A stretch of 64,000 bases of DNA from Pasteurella bettyae CCUG 2042 (GCF_000262245.1 NZ_AJSX01000007.1:62001-126000); one strand, 5' to 3'; counted from the first letter of the stretch, positions 14,485 through 25,541 are shown. Notes: generated from the letters alone by a model not told the origin. Program-made: numbers and translations.

Positions 14485-15991
14485 ATTTTTTCAATAAAAA
14501 CACAGGAATCCCTGAAAAGAGAACGAGCATGAGTGCATAAGGCGTTGCCGCAGCGTATTGCGCATCACTGGTATATTCCCAAACGGCAATAGAAAGGGTT
14601 TTGATGTCGTTTGGCGTGAGCAAAAGTGTTGCAGTAAGCTCTTTCATTAAATTCAAAAATACTAGAGAGAATGCCGCCGCAATGCCTGGTAGCATTGCGG
14701 GTAATGTTAAAGTTCGGAAAATATAGAATGGGCTTCGTCCTAGGCTTTGTCCGACTTTATCAATATTATCAGAAAGTTGCTCAAGCGAGGCTCTAAGTGT
14801 GGTTTGTGCCATTGGTAAATAGAGCATAAAGTAAGCCACGATAATAACTAAAAAGGTTTGATATAAGCTGTTGGCATAGTTGATCGTAAAGTAAATCAGC
14901 GATAATGCGATAACTAAGCCAGGTACGGCGTGTAATAGGTAAGGTAATCGATCGATCCAAACGGTTAATTTGCTGCGATAGCGTACAGCAGCCCAAACCA
15001 ATGGAAACGCACAAACTACGGTGAGCAATGCGCCTAAGCCTGAAATAATAAATGAATTGCTGAATGCCGATAAAAATTCTGAAAAATCACCCACACTTTC
15101 GAGTGAATGCCCTACGATAAGCCAGTAAATTAACATAATCACAGGCACGCCAATGCTTAAGATGAATATGCTAGAGAAAAATCCGAAGGTTAAACATTGT
15201 TTGCCAAAGGAAAGTGTTTTTACCGGATAAGGACGAGTGACACCTTTGCCACTGTTGTAAAGTGTTTGTTTACCACGGAAGAATGTTTCTCCCAACACAA
15301 TAATGCTACAAATTGCCATTAATACAGCGGAAAGTAGTGCTGCGGTGCTGTTATTAAAAGACATTTCATATTCTTGGAAAATCGCTGTGGTGAATGTTTG
15401 GTAATTCAAAATTGAAACCGCACCGAAATCCACGAGCATATGTAATGCTATTAGCAATAAACTACTACCGATTGCTGGTTTTAATTGCGGAAAAATAGCG
15501 TGCCAAAATGTGTAAGTTTGGCTTTTTCCTAATGAAAGGCTTACTTCTTCAAGGGACCGATCTAGTCGTTTAAGTGTAGCTGAAATAGGCAAGTAAGCGA
15601 GTGGGAAAGAGCTTAATGTCATGATGCCAATCGTTCCCCAAAAACCTTCTACTCGAAAGGTTAGGCTGATCCAAGTAAAACAGCTCACAAAGGCTGGAAT
15701 ACAAAGCGGCAAACTCATCGCCACTTCAAAAAATGATTTTCCAAAAAAGCGATAACGTTCAAGTAAAAATGCACAAAGTGTACCGAGAAAAATGGAACCA
15801 ATGGTTACGCAGACCATTAGAAGCATTGTGTTGGTGAGTAATTCCGCCATTCTTGGGCGAATAAGAAGCTCAAGGCTACGATCTAATCCGACTTCAATCG
15901 CACGGAAAAGAATATACAGAAATGGTAATAAGAGCGGTAAACCAATAAGTAAAATAATGATAGTGAGCCAAAGTGGGGGAGTTCGGGTCAA
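14471..15991 (-). CDS. hitB: Iron(III) ABC transporter permease HitB (FbpB)
   Basis: This 506-residue inner-membrane permease is a duplicated FbpB-type protein. It has about 12 hydrophobic segments and two permease signature loops, near YTFWHAIFPQLKPAIG and FYIFRTLTLPAMLPGIA. The start is a TTG at 15991 with AAGGA seven bases upstream, and no better ATG exists. It passes iron released by HitA, powered by HitC. A strong hairpin separates it from hitA. Confidence 0.94.
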   Translation of the reverse strand: MTRTPPLWLTIIILLIGLPLLLPFLYILFRAIEVGLDRSLELLIRPRMAELLTNTMLLMVCVTIGSIFLGTLCAFLLERYRFFGKSFFEVAMSLPLCIPAFVSCFTWISLTFRVEGFWGTIGIMTLSSFPLAYLPISATLKRLDRSLEEVSLSLGKSQTYTFWHAIFPQLKPAIGSSLLLIALHMLVDFGAVSILNYQTFTTAIFQEYEMSFNNSTAALLSAVLMAICSIIVLGETFFRGKQTLYNSGKGVTRPYPVKTLSFGKQCLTFGFFSSIFILSIGVPVIMLIYWLIVGHSLESVGDFSEFLSAFSNSFIISGLGALLTVVCAFPLVWAAVRYRSKLTVWIDRLPYLLHAVPGLVIALSLIYFTINYANSLYQTFLVIIVAYFMLYLPMAQTTLRASLEQLSDNIDKVGQSLGRSPFYIFRTLTLPAMLPGIAAAFSLVFLNLMKELTATLLLTPNDIKTLSIAVWEYTSDAQYAAATPYALMLVLFSGIPVFLLKKYAFK

Positions 15992-16012
15992 AAGATAATC
16001 CTTTATATGTTA

Positions 16013-16047
16013 CAACTGTATTTTCACTTTTGGTGAAAATACAGTTG
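16013..16047 (-). promoter_or_regulatory. Intercistronic hairpin between hitA and hitB
   Basis: A perfect 15-base-pair stem, CAACTGTATTTTCAC with GTGAAAATACAGTTG, has a five-base loop and no T tract. Such a structure right after the binding-protein gene usually protects the upstream mRNA from 3' exonucleases, giving more HitA than HitB and HitC. That role is inferred here. Confidence 0.6.
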
Positions 16048-16061
16048 CGACGTTAGCGGGC

Positions 16062-17075
<1,014 letters not shown>

Positions 17076-17139
17076 TTATGAGAATGAATGTTTTAATTAA
17101 GCCTGTATAACCTTTATTCTATTTCCAAACCTATTTAAA

Positions 17140-17154
17140 TGCAAATAATTCTCA
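17140..17154 (-). promoter_or_regulatory. Putative Fur box upstream of hitA
   Basis: The minus strand reads TGAGAATTATTTGCA, matching the Fur core TGATAATGATTATCA at 11 of 15 positions, about 80 bases before the hitA start. Iron repression by Fur is well known for this transporter; this particular site is my prediction. Confidence 0.5.
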
Positions 17155-17169
17155 ATTTTTTTGACAAAG

Positions 17170-17193
17170 AAAAAGGAGAGCGATTAGCTCTCC
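17170..17193 (-). terminator. Terminator of the methyltransferase pseudogene
   Basis: On the minus strand GGAGAGC and GCTCTCC form a stem followed by TTTTT. It separates the methyltransferase transcript from the hitA promoter. Confidence 0.75.
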
Positions 17194-17222
17194 TTCAATA
17201 TATTGATTGCTTTGAATTTTGC

Positions 17223-18769
17223 TTATAGTGCGTCTGGTTGAATGTAACCTAAGTCTGCTAATACTGTACAAATAGAATCACATAATCCTGAACAATCAAA
17301 CTCTTCATCAATGAGTTTTTCGTTATTGTTCATGTCTTTGTAGCCATTTTCAATTAAATATACTTTGAGTGACGCATTAAGAGTCGCTTTAGTGGTCGGT
17401 TTTTCCATTTGAGACATTATATAAACATGCAGTTCATTTAAATCTTCAACTCCGCAGTTATACATATTGCCAGCACCGATATATTGATTTGTACCATCTA
17501 ATAAAGCTTGTGCATATTGAGTAAAGCGTTTAGGTATATAGGTTTTGTTATCTTCAAATGTATATGTTTGATAAGGTGTAAGAAATACATTGATATAGCC
17601 TAGGACTATAGCTAACAATACAGAAGAGTAAATTTCATTCTCTGTGAGATTTTCAAATTCTTTATGTTCAGCAACGTAATCAATTAATGATTGAATAGTG
17701 AAATGACCTACTTGATAGATAAAGTGTTCAAGTAATTTTTCTACATCTTGATTATTAAATATATTGCTCAGATTATTTTCTTTGCCTTGATTAATGAAAG
17801 TTAGTTTGTTTAATAAATCTGTCTTTATGTTCTCAGTGCGGTTAATGTTATCTTGTAAATGAGCATGGCATAGTAAACTTCTTCTAAATGCTACATCGTA
17901 AAGATAATCGAGGCATTGCTCACGTGCAACATAATCTGTTTCGGATAATTGATTGATCATGTCACGTAAATGTTGTGGTATCCAAGAAATATATGAAAGT
18001 TGAAAATCTGTATCACCAATATAAGCCAATTGATGTTGATGTAGGCTATCAATAAATTGATTTAAATAGAGAGGTGGTTGTGATATTCGAGATATTCATG
18101 TGCGATGTAATGATCGCCTTTAGTTTGAATACTATCGAAGTTATTGATTCGGCTCTTGTTATTGTTTTTTTCAGACTCAATCGATTTAATTGCATCTGAG
18201 AATAATTGAACAACGGCTTTGCCACGACGAGTTTGTTCAGAGAGCGGTAAATCCTGAGTGTATTTATTCGCATAAAGCATAATATCTCGTGCAACTTCTC
18301 GGTTTTTCCAACCTGGATAGGTGTTGTAAGAAATATAAGCAATACCGTTTGGCGTTAAATTTTCTCGGCAAACTTCAAGAATTTTATCTTTAACATTATT
18401 TGGTACCCAAGAATAAATGCCATGTACAATAATGTAGTCAAACACGCCAAATTCAGGCGTAATATCGAGAATATTTTTTGCTTCTAAACGAACATTTGTT
18501 AATCCCATTGATTTAATGATTTCATTACCTTGAGTAATTTGACTATCTGATAAATCAATACCTACAAATTCTGTATCTGGATAATAAACCGCTTGAGAAA
18601 TTAAGTTTCCGCCAAAAGAAGAACCTAATTCTAATACTTTAGCACCTTTGAGTGCTGGCGGTGTTAATCCCCATAATGTTGCATTTCCTTCCAAAAGCGC
18701 AATGCTCGTATAAGAAAAGGGTTTTGAGTAGTATCTAAGTTCGTCATAAGGGTTATTTTGTTCAGTCAT
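17223..18769 (-). pseudogene. SAM-dependent methyltransferase with regulatory domain, frameshifted
   Basis: The 5' part (18769 to 18062) encodes a class I methyltransferase: VLELGSSFGGNL (motif I), VGIDLSD, then VHGIYSWVP. It runs into a stop after [11 protein letters not shown]. The 3' part (from about 18080, other frame) continues with [20 protein letters not shown] and the methyltransferase regulatory domain. The frames join if one base is restored near 18069-18079; there is no long homopolymer. The family corresponds to H. influenzae HI0095, normally one protein of about 510 residues. Either a real mutation or a sequence error. Confidence 0.8.
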
Positions 18770-18903
18770 AATATATCCAGCTTGTCACATAATTAAGAGT
18801 GCATATTATAGAGGGGATATGGGTGAAAACAAAGTGATGATTATTTCCCATGAAGTGGTAATTACGCTAGAATAACCGCAATTTTCACCAGCTTAGTATT
18901 CCC

Positions 18904-19986
18904 ATGCTTTCATTTACTCTCGAACATCAAGATAACGCACGTTTGCAATCTTTATGTGGTGCATTTGATGATCATCTAAAACTTATCGAAAAAGAATTTA
19001 ATCTTGTCATTGCTCGTCATAATTTCACTTTTAATATTGATACAGTAGAAGAGGATCCAAAACCTCATCATTTAAAATTGATAAAAAGTGCGGTGAAATT
19101 AATCCAAGATTTATATGTTGAAACTGCGCCCGTAAAAGGTAAAGTGAAAGAGTTAGATTTGGAAGATGTGCATATGGCTTTACAAGAAAGCCGAATACTA
19201 TCTCAAGTTGAACCGAACCGTGCTGAAAATAATGTTTTCAGTACAACGATTAAAACTAAACGAGGTGTGATTAAACCTCGAGGCGAAAATCAAGTTCAAT
19301 ATTTGCATAATATTTTAACTCACGATATTAGTTTTGGTATTGGCCCAGCAGGAACGGGGAAAACATTCTTAGCGGTTGCTGCAGCAGTTGAAGCATTAGA
19401 GCGTCAAGAAATTCGTCGCGTGTTACTTACTCGTCCTGCAGTTGAAGCGGGCGAAAAGCTAGGTTTTTTACCTGGGGATTTAGGTCAGAAAATCGAACCT
19501 TATTTACGTCCGCTTTATGATGCTTTGTTTGAAATGCTAGGTTTTGAGCGTGTGCAAAAATTAATGGAACGTAATATTATTGAAATTGCCCCTTTGGCTT
19601 ATATGCGAGGGCGTACACTCAATGATAGTTTTATTATTTTAGATGAAAGCCAAAACACAACAGTTGAGCAAATGAAAATGTTTTTAACCCGCATTGGTTT
19701 TAATTCTAAAGCCGTGATTACGGGCGATATTACGCAAATTGACTTACCTCGTAGCACAAAATCTGGTTTACGCCATGCTATTGAAGTGTTGGAAAAAGTA
19801 CCAGAATTAAGTTTTAACTATTTTGATAGCAAAGATATTGTGCGTCATCCAGTGGTGGCTAAAGTGGTGCAAGCATACGAAGAATGGGAAGTGCAAGATG
19901 AAATTCGTCGCAAAGAATTAGCGGAGTTTCGTAAAGCCGAACGTGAAAAAGAGCGGTCAGAAATTGAAAAGAATTTAGGAGAGTGA
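18904..19986 (+). CDS. ybeZ: PhoH-like ATPase YbeZ
   Basis: This 360-residue PhoH family P-loop ATPase works with the neighbouring RNase YbeY in RNA processing. Walker A is [12 protein letters not shown] and Walker [10 protein letters not shown], with the PhoH core running from about residue 135 to 330 and a charged C-terminal helix. Its stop is one base before the ybeY start, so the two are co-translated, the usual ybeZ-ybeY pair. An uptake signal lies at 19086-19094. Confidence 0.93.
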   Translation: MLSFTLEHQDNARLQSLCGAFDDHLKLIEKEFNLVIARHNFTFNIDTVEEDPKPHHLKLIKSAVKLIQDLYVETAPVKGKVKELDLEDVHMALQESRILSQVEPNRAENNVFSTTIKTKRGVIKPRGENQVQYLHNILTHDISFGIGPAGTGKTFLAVAAAVEALERQEIRRVLLTRPAVEAGEKLGFLPGDLGQKIEPYLRPLYDALFEMLGFERVQKLMERNIIEIAPLAYMRGRTLNDSFIILDESQNTTVEQMKMFLTRIGFNSKAVITGDITQIDLPRSTKSGLRHAIEVLEKVPELSFNYFDSKDIVRHPVVAKVVQAYEEWEVQDEIRRKELAEFRKAEREKERSEIEKNLGE

Positions 19987-19987
19987 A

Positions 19988-20467
19988 ATGGGACGTATAT
20001 TCGTTGATCTGCAAATTGCCACAGAAAATATAGAGAATTTACCAACAGAAGAGCAAATTGTGCAGTGGGCAACAGCCGCTGTTCAACCTGAAGGGGATGA
20101 AGTTGAAATGACGGTTCGTATTGTGGATGAAGCCGAAAGCCATGAATTAAATTTAACTTATCGTGGCAAGGATCGCCCGACTAACGTACTTTCATTTCCA
20201 TTTGAATGCCCCGATGAGGTGGAGTTGCCATTGTTAGGGGATCTCGTTATTTGCTGTCAAGTCGTGGAGCGAGAAGCTGCAGAACAAGAGAAACCATTAA
20301 TGGCACATTGGGCACATATGGTCGTGCATGGTAGCTTACATTTACTCGGTTACGATCATATTGAAGACGATGAAGCTGAAGAAATGGAAAGTTTAGAAAC
20401 ACAAATTATGCAAACACAAATTATGCAAGGATTAGGCTTTGATGATCCTTATTTAGCAGAGAAATAA
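19988..20467 (+). CDS. ybeY: Endoribonuclease YbeY
   Basis: YbeY is a zinc endoribonuclease for 16S rRNA 3' maturation and ribosome quality control. The metal site is [11 protein letters not shown] near residue 115, and [14 protein letters not shown] precedes it. The 159-residue protein carries a C-terminal direct duplication [10 protein letters not shown] from a 15-base tandem repeat, outside the catalytic core. It follows ybeZ without a gap, with GGAGAG at the end of ybeZ as its ribosome site. Confidence 0.95.
   Translation: MGRIFVDLQIATENIENLPTEEQIVQWATAAVQPEGDEVEMTVRIVDEAESHELNLTYRGKDRPTNVLSFPFECPDEVELPLLGDLVICCQVVEREAAEQEKPLMAHWAHMVVHGSLHLLGYDHIEDDEAEEMESLETQIMQTQIMQGLGFDDPYLAEK
20399..20428 (+). 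repeat. 15-base in-frame tandem repeat in ybeY
   Basis: ACACAAATTATGCAA occurs twice in direct succession, duplicating five codons (T-Q-I-M-Q) near the C-terminus. Both copies are identical, so the duplication looks recent and could vary between strains. Confidence 0.9.
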
Positions 20468-20485
20468 TCTTTATTCGGAGTAATG

Positions 20486-21271
20486 ATGTATAAAGCGGTA
20501 TTTAGTGATTTTGATGGTACCTTATTAACCTCTCAACATACTATTTCCCCTCGAACTGTTGCTGCAATTAAGCGTTTAACGGCGAATGGTATTCCTTTTG
20601 TGCCAATTTCGGCGCGTTCTCCTTTAGGTATTTTGCCTTATTGGAAACAGCTTGAAATGAATAATGTGCTTGTTGCATTTAGTGGTGCGCTTATTTTGAA
20701 TCAACATCTTGAACCAATTTATAGCGTACAAATTGATCCGAAAGATATTTTAGACATTAATACCGTTTTGGCGGATCACCCTTTGCTTGGTGTAAATTAT
20801 TATACAAATAATGATTGCCATGCTCGTGACGTAGAAAATAAATGGGTGATTTTTGAACGCAGCGTCACTAAAATTGAGATTCATCCTTTTGATGAAGTAG
20901 CGACACGTTCGCCGCATAAAATTCAAATTATTGGGGAAGCTCAAGAAATCATTGAGATTGAAATTATTTTAAAGGAAAAATTTCCACATCTGAGTATTTG
21001 TCGTTCCCATGCTAATTTTTTAGAGGTGATGCATAAGAGTGCTACCAAAGGAAGTGCGGTTCGTTTTTTGGAAGATTATTTTGGCGTACAGACCAATGAG
21101 GTGATTGCGTTTGGTGATAACTTTAATGATCTGGATATGCTAGAACATGCGGGGCTTGGGGTGGCAATGGGAAATGCACCTGATGAAATTAAACAAGCTG
21201 CAAATGTAGTCATCGCGACCAATAATGAAGATGGGTTAGCATTAATTTTGGAAGAAAAATTTCCTGAATAA
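20486..21271 (+). CDS. Cof-type HAD phosphatase (HI0003-like)
   Basis: This 261-residue sugar- or cofactor-phosphate phosphatase belongs to the HAD superfamily, Cof subfamily IIB. Motif I is FSDFDGTLL with the nucleophilic Asp, and motif IV is AFGDNFNDLDML. The cap lies between about residues 85 and 190. Of the two adjacent ATGs the second (20486) has the better distance to GGAG. The gene order ybeY then cof is as in H. influenzae. The substrate is not predictable from sequence. Confidence 0.9.
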   Translation: MYKAVFSDFDGTLLTSQHTISPRTVAAIKRLTANGIPFVPISARSPLGILPYWKQLEMNNVLVAFSGALILNQHLEPIYSVQIDPKDILDINTVLADHPLLGVNYYTNNDCHARDVENKWVIFERSVTKIEIHPFDEVATRSPHKIQIIGEAQEIIEIEIILKEKFPHLSICRSHANFLEVMHKSATKGSAVRFLEDYFGVQTNEVIAFGDNFNDLDMLEHAGLGVAMGNAPDEIKQAANVVIATNNEDGLALILEEKFPE

Positions 21272-21280
21272 TTGGCAAGA

Positions 21281-21306
21281 AAAAGGCTCTCAAACGAGAG
21301 CCTTTT
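21281..21306. terminator. Bidirectional terminator after the Cof gene
   Basis: AAAAGGCTCT and AGAGCCTTTT form a stem between the convergent phosphatase gene and the ligase remnant. Confidence 0.8.
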
Positions 21307-21308
21307 AG

Positions 21309-21764
21309 TTATGAATTTTTTGATTCTTTTGAATTATACATATCTTCAATTTGCTTACGATAACGCTCTAAAATCACTTTTCTACGTAATTTTAATGTTG
21401 GTGTAATTTCACCCAATTTAATGCTAAAGGCTTGAGAAAGTAACGTGAATTTTTTTACTTGTTCAAAATGAGCCAATTCTTTTTGCACCGCATTAATACG
21501 CTGCTCAAACATTTTCAGAATTTCAGAATTTTTTAATAATTCTAAACGGTCATGATATTTAATATTGATCTGTTTAGCGTACTCTTCCAAACTATCAAAG
21601 CAAGGCACAATAAGTGCAGACACATATTTTTTCGCATCGGCAATGATTGCAATTTGTTCGATAAATTTATCTTTCCCGATTTTGCTTTCGATATATTGTG
21701 GCGCGATATAGAAACAAAAACCAAATTTCACAAATCCAGCAATAACAACACTTATAAGCGACAA
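21309..21764 (-). pseudogene. C-terminal remnant of a long-chain acyl-CoA ligase gene (HI0002-like)
   Basis: From [20 protein letters not shown] onward (about 21710 to 21309) the frame matches the C-terminal domain of the AMP-forming fatty-acid ligase encoded beside cof in H. influenzae. It includes [17 protein letters not shown] and [17 protein letters not shown] with the conserved Lys region. The roughly 440 residues carrying the ATP and acyl sites are absent. The first 18 residues are unrelated and mark the deletion junction near 21710. The fragment cannot be active. Confidence 0.85.
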
Positions 21765-21793
21765 TTCAGATCACGCCAGCCCACCAATATATT

Positions 21794-21828
21794 AAAAAGC
21801 CTTAACTTTATGAGTTAAGGCTTTTTTT
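21794..21828 (-). terminator. lysO terminator
   Basis: AAAAAGCCTTAACT and AGTTAAGGCTTTTT form a 14-base-pair stem abutting the lysO stop. On the minus strand a T run follows. Confidence 0.8.
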
Positions 21829-22743
21829 CTAAATCGGAATAGACGAAAAAAACACTAATAAAATTGGTGGGGCTATGTTGGTGATAAATCCAAAGCTAAT
21901 GGCTAGGGGTACGACTTCTATGCCTCCTGAACGTTGGATAATTGGTAACGTACAGTCTAATGCTGTTGCACCAGCTAAACCTACGGCAGTAGAGCGATAA
22001 TGAAACATAAAAAAGGGAATAATGAATAAGCTAAAAACTTCACGAGATAAATCGTTAAAGAAAGCAATACTTCCGAATACAGGACCCCAAGCATCATTAA
22101 TTACTACACTTGAAAGCGAATACCAGCCTAATCCTGAAGCAATTGCTAAGCCTTGAAAAACAGGTAGATTGAGCCATAAACTAGCAAGTATTCCGCCGAT
22201 AAGCGAAGTTGTGATCATAATTAATCCTGTATAAATCCCTCGTTTATTAAAGAGTACTTCTCTTAATGAAATACCGTTATTACGTAGTTGAACGCCTACA
22301 AAAAATATTAATACAATTAGAACATAAGTACTGGCGTGGAGTGGTAATTCAAAATGACCTTTAGTTATTAATCCAAAAATAAAACCGATGATAACCATAG
22401 AACAGAGTTTGAAACTGTCTAATAATAGTTTCCAACGTGGCGGAATATCCTTACCCAGATATTTAAGTGGCTGAGGATAGAGTTTGTCGTAAGTGATTAA
22501 TCCCACCATATTACAACTGAGAATGCAAATGATAAAAATGAGTGCAGAAATTCCAATCATCGGTAATTTTCTTGCCAAATCATCTAATTGTCCGAGAGAA
22601 ATCCCCATCACAAATAAAATAATAAATAATAATATCATTATGACATTATTAATTCGTTTTAATATTTGTTGATTGGTTGTTTTGATAAGATAGCCCAATA
22701 ACATAGGCACGAGAACAATTAGTAAGCCTTCCATAAAATCCAT
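21829..22743 (-). CDS. lysO: L-lysine exporter LysO (YbjE)
   Basis: This 304-residue inner-membrane protein is of the LysO/DUF340 type, which exports lysine. About eight hydrophobic segments are visible, with family stretches such as LFVMGISLGQLDDLARKL, GLGWYSLSSVVINDAWGP and GLAGATALDCTLPIIQRSG. The gene is divergent from ybjD, as in E. coli where ybjE and ybjD are neighbours. It starts with ATG at 22743. Confidence 0.9.
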   Translation of the reverse strand: MDFMEGLLIVLVPMLLGYLIKTTNQQILKRINNVIMILLFIILFVMGISLGQLDDLARKLPMIGISALIFIICILSCNMVGLITYDKLYPQPLKYLGKDIPPRWKLLLDSFKLCSMVIIGFIFGLITKGHFELPLHASTYVLIVLIFFVGVQLRNNGISLREVLFNKRGIYTGLIMITTSLIGGILASLWLNLPVFQGLAIASGLGWYSLSSVVINDAWGPVFGSIAFFNDLSREVFSLFIIPFFMFHYRSTAVGLAGATALDCTLPIIQRSGGIEVVPLAISFGFITNIAPPILLVFFSSIPI

Positions 22744-22825
22744 TCTTTTTAAATTAATTGATATATAAGTATATCAACTGTTGGTAATTTGCGGTAGGCT
22801 ATCAAAAATTATAGAGGATATTTCT

Positions 22826-24397
22826 ATGTATTTACGTCAATTAGATATTTCAGGTTTTAGAGGGATTAAGCGTCTTTCCATCATGTTACGTGCCAACATG
22901 GTATTGATTGGTGAAAATTCTTGGGGTAAATCCAGTTTGTTATCGGCATTAAGCCTGATTTTAAATGCAGAGAATGGATTATACCATTTTACAGAAGCTG
23001 ATTTTCACCGTTCAGAGGATATGAAAAGTATTACCTTATTATTTACTTTCAGTGAGGGAAATGTAAATGAAGAGCATGATCAGTTTGATGCACCAGTGCA
23101 ACGATTGTTCGTTCCTCATGAAGATGGCTATAAACGAATTTATTTACGTGTGACTGGAGAATTAAATTCGCAAAATGAGGTTATTACACAATATTCATTT
23201 TTAGATCAGTTAGGTCATTGTATTAAACTTGATAATATAGAAGATATTGTACAAAAAATGATTCAATATCATCCTATTTATCGTTTTCGAGATGCTCGTC
23301 TTAATCATCATAAGGCTAATTCACAGCCACTTAAATATGCTGAATGTGCAGATCAGACTATTAAAGAAATTTATGCGGTGATGGAATTAGTAAAATATTA
23401 TTTTGTGGAAGAACAGCCATCACAGACGATCATGTCAATGGATCCTGGTAAATTATGGGATATGGCTCAGTCACTTTGTTATCGTCTAGAACAGGATGCT
23501 GATCATTCATTGCAAAAACGGCTTATTGATACTATTTTCCCGCTTTTTGAGTATCATCAAAAGCCGAATGAAAAGATAATTCATTCAGAACGTATTCGTC
23601 CTATTCTCTTGCTAGAAGATCTCGCTACTAGACTGCATCCTCGTATGGTTGCTATTGTTTGGAAACTTACTTCTTATTTGCCTATTCAGCGTATTACTAC
23701 GACGAATTCTGTCGATTTAATTTCATTGGTTGAGTTAAAAAGTATTTGTAAACTTGTACGTTATGCGGATCGTACAATAGCTTATCAATTAAAACGTCAT
23801 GACTTGGGCAAAGAAGATTTACGTCGGTTAACTTTCCATATCCATCATAATCGTAGCTTAGCTTTATTTGCCCGAACATGGATTTTAGTGGAGGGGGAAA
23901 CTGAGGTTTGGATTTTATCTGAATTAGCTAAGTTATTAGGAATTGATTTAGATATTGAGGGAATTCGTATTGTAGAGTTTGCCCAATCGGGAATTCGTCC
24001 ATTAATAAAATATGCTAAGGCAATGGGAATAGAGTGGTATGCTTTAACAGATGGTGATGAGGCTGGTCGTAAATACACAGAAACCGTGAAAGATATGTTG
24101 TCTGAGGATGAATCTGTAAGCCAAAGAGTAATGACTTTACCAAAACAAGATATTGAACATTTCTTTTATACACAAGGTTTTGAAGAGGTATTTATTCGCT
24201 TATCTCATTGGCAACCGCAAGGTGAGCATTATCCTATGCATAAAATTATTCAGCGTGCAATTCAACGTACTTCTAAACCAGATCTCGCTATTGCTATTTC
24301 AAATGAAATAGAAAAACGAGGAAAAGAGTCAATTCCATTCTTATTTAAACGACTATTTTCTAAAGTTGTCAATTTAACTAAAACACAAGAATCATAA
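22826..24397 (+). CDS. ybjD: OLD-family ATP-dependent nuclease-like protein YbjD
   Basis: This 523-residue protein has an N-terminal ABC-type ATPase part (YLRQLDISGFRGIKRL, Walker A GENSWGKSSLLSAL) and a C-terminal TOPRIM domain (WILVEGETEVWIL, then YALTDGDEAGRKY). This is the OLD architecture. The biological role of YbjD is not settled; relatives act on DNA in repair or phage defence. The ATG at 22826 follows AGAGGA and is preferred over a GTG at 22781 that adds 15 unrelated residues. Confidence 0.88.
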   Translation: MYLRQLDISGFRGIKRLSIMLRANMVLIGENSWGKSSLLSALSLILNAENGLYHFTEADFHRSEDMKSITLLFTFSEGNVNEEHDQFDAPVQRLFVPHEDGYKRIYLRVTGELNSQNEVITQYSFLDQLGHCIKLDNIEDIVQKMIQYHPIYRFRDARLNHHKANSQPLKYAECADQTIKEIYAVMELVKYYFVEEQPSQTIMSMDPGKLWDMAQSLCYRLEQDADHSLQKRLIDTIFPLFEYHQKPNEKIIHSERIRPILLLEDLATRLHPRMVAIVWKLTSYLPIQRITTTNSVDLISLVELKSICKLVRYADRTIAYQLKRHDLGKEDLRRLTFHIHHNRSLALFARTWILVEGETEVWILSELAKLLGIDLDIEGIRIVEFAQSGIRPLIKYAKAMGIEWYALTDGDEAGRKYTETVKDMLSEDESVSQRVMTLPKQDIEHFFYTQGFEEVFIRLSHWQPQGEHYPMHKIIQRAIQRTSKPDLAIAISNEIEKRGKESIPFLFKRLFSKVVNLTKTQES

Positions 24398-24427
24398 AAC
24401 TGTTTTTATATACAGTATTTTGTGTTA

Positions 24428-24463
24428 AAGTGCGGTAAAAATTTTGAAAATTTTACCGCACTT
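24428..24463. terminator. Inverted uptake-signal pair acting as terminator
   Basis: AAGTGCGGT (24428-24436) and ACCGCACTT (24455-24463) form a stem extended by TAAAA/TTTTA and flanked by T runs, between ybjD and dinB. Confidence 0.75.
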
Positions 24464-24473
24464 TTAATTAATT

Positions 24474-25541
24474 ATGCCTAAACCCCGTAAAATCATTCAT
24501 ATTGATATGGATTGTTTCTATGCTGCAATAGAAATGCGAGAAAATCCATCACTTAAAGATAAACCTATTGCTGTTGGTGGAAACGTGCAGCAACGAGGGG
24601 TTTTGACCACGTGCAATTATCCAGCTCGTAAATTTGGTTTACATAGCGCAATGCCAACCGCTCAGGCTTTAAAGCTTTGTCCTAAATTGATTTTATTACC
24701 TGTGAATATGCCTTTATATAAACAAGTATCAAAACAAATCCATGAAATTTTTCACCGCTATACTGATAATATTGAGCCGCTTTCTCTTGATGAAGCTTAT
24801 CTTGATGTGACCGATTGTGAGCAATGTTCTGGTTCAGCAACTTGGATTGCGGAAGAAATTCGCCAAACAATTTTTAATGAGTTGAATTTAACAGCATCAG
24901 CAGGCGTTGCACCTTTAAAATTTTTAGCGAAGATTGCCTCTGATCAAAATAAACCAAATGGTATTTTTGTTATTAAACCTGAAGACGTTGATGATTTTAT
25001 TAAAAAATTGCCGCTAAATAAAATCCCTGGCGTAGGAAAAGTGACAACGCAACGTTTACTAAATATGAACTTAGAAACCTGTGCAGACGTGCAAAAATTG
25101 GATTTAAGCATTCTATTGAATCAATTTGGTAAATTTGGTCAACGTTTGTGGCAGTTTTGTCATGGAATTGATGAACGTGAAGTTCAAACGGATTGGAAAC
25201 GCAAATCTATTGGTGTAGAAGATACTTTATTAAAAAATATATCTTCTGTAGAAGAGGCTATTGATGAAGTGAATCGCTTATATCCAACACTTGAAGAGCG
25301 AATTAGACGAGCTTGTCCAGATATTCCATTAAATTCATTTAAAAAAATTGGTATAAAATTAAAATTTGAAGATTTTCAAACTACCACTTTAGAAAAAACG
25401 GGCTTGGAATTAACTAAGGATAATTTTGTCCAATTGATGCATCAAATTTGGTATAGATGTATAGGGCGTTCAGTTCGATTAGTTGGGTTGCATGTTAATA
25501 TTCCTGATAATTCAAAGGAGCAGCAGATGAGTTTATGGTAA
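24474..25541 (+). CDS. dinB: DNA polymerase IV
   Basis: This 355-residue Y-family translesion polymerase is complete. Catalytic acids are in HIDMDCFYAAIE and SLDEAYLDV. The helix-hairpin-helix KIPGVGKVTTQRL is near residue 180, and the little-finger domain follows from 240. The C-terminal QMSLW is a beta-clamp binding pentapeptide. I see no recognisable LexA box in the short upstream gap, which holds the uptake-signal terminator. Confidence 0.96.
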   Translation: MPKPRKIIHIDMDCFYAAIEMRENPSLKDKPIAVGGNVQQRGVLTTCNYPARKFGLHSAMPTAQALKLCPKLILLPVNMPLYKQVSKQIHEIFHRYTDNIEPLSLDEAYLDVTDCEQCSGSATWIAEEIRQTIFNELNLTASAGVAPLKFLAKIASDQNKPNGIFVIKPEDVDDFIKKLPLNKIPGVGKVTTQRLLNMNLETCADVQKLDLSILLNQFGKFGQRLWQFCHGIDEREVQTDWKRKSIGVEDTLLKNISSVEEAIDEVNRLYPTLEERIRRACPDIPLNSFKKIGIKLKFEDFQTTTLEKTGLELTKDNFVQLMHQIWYRCIGRSVRLVGLHVNIPDNSKEQQMSLW

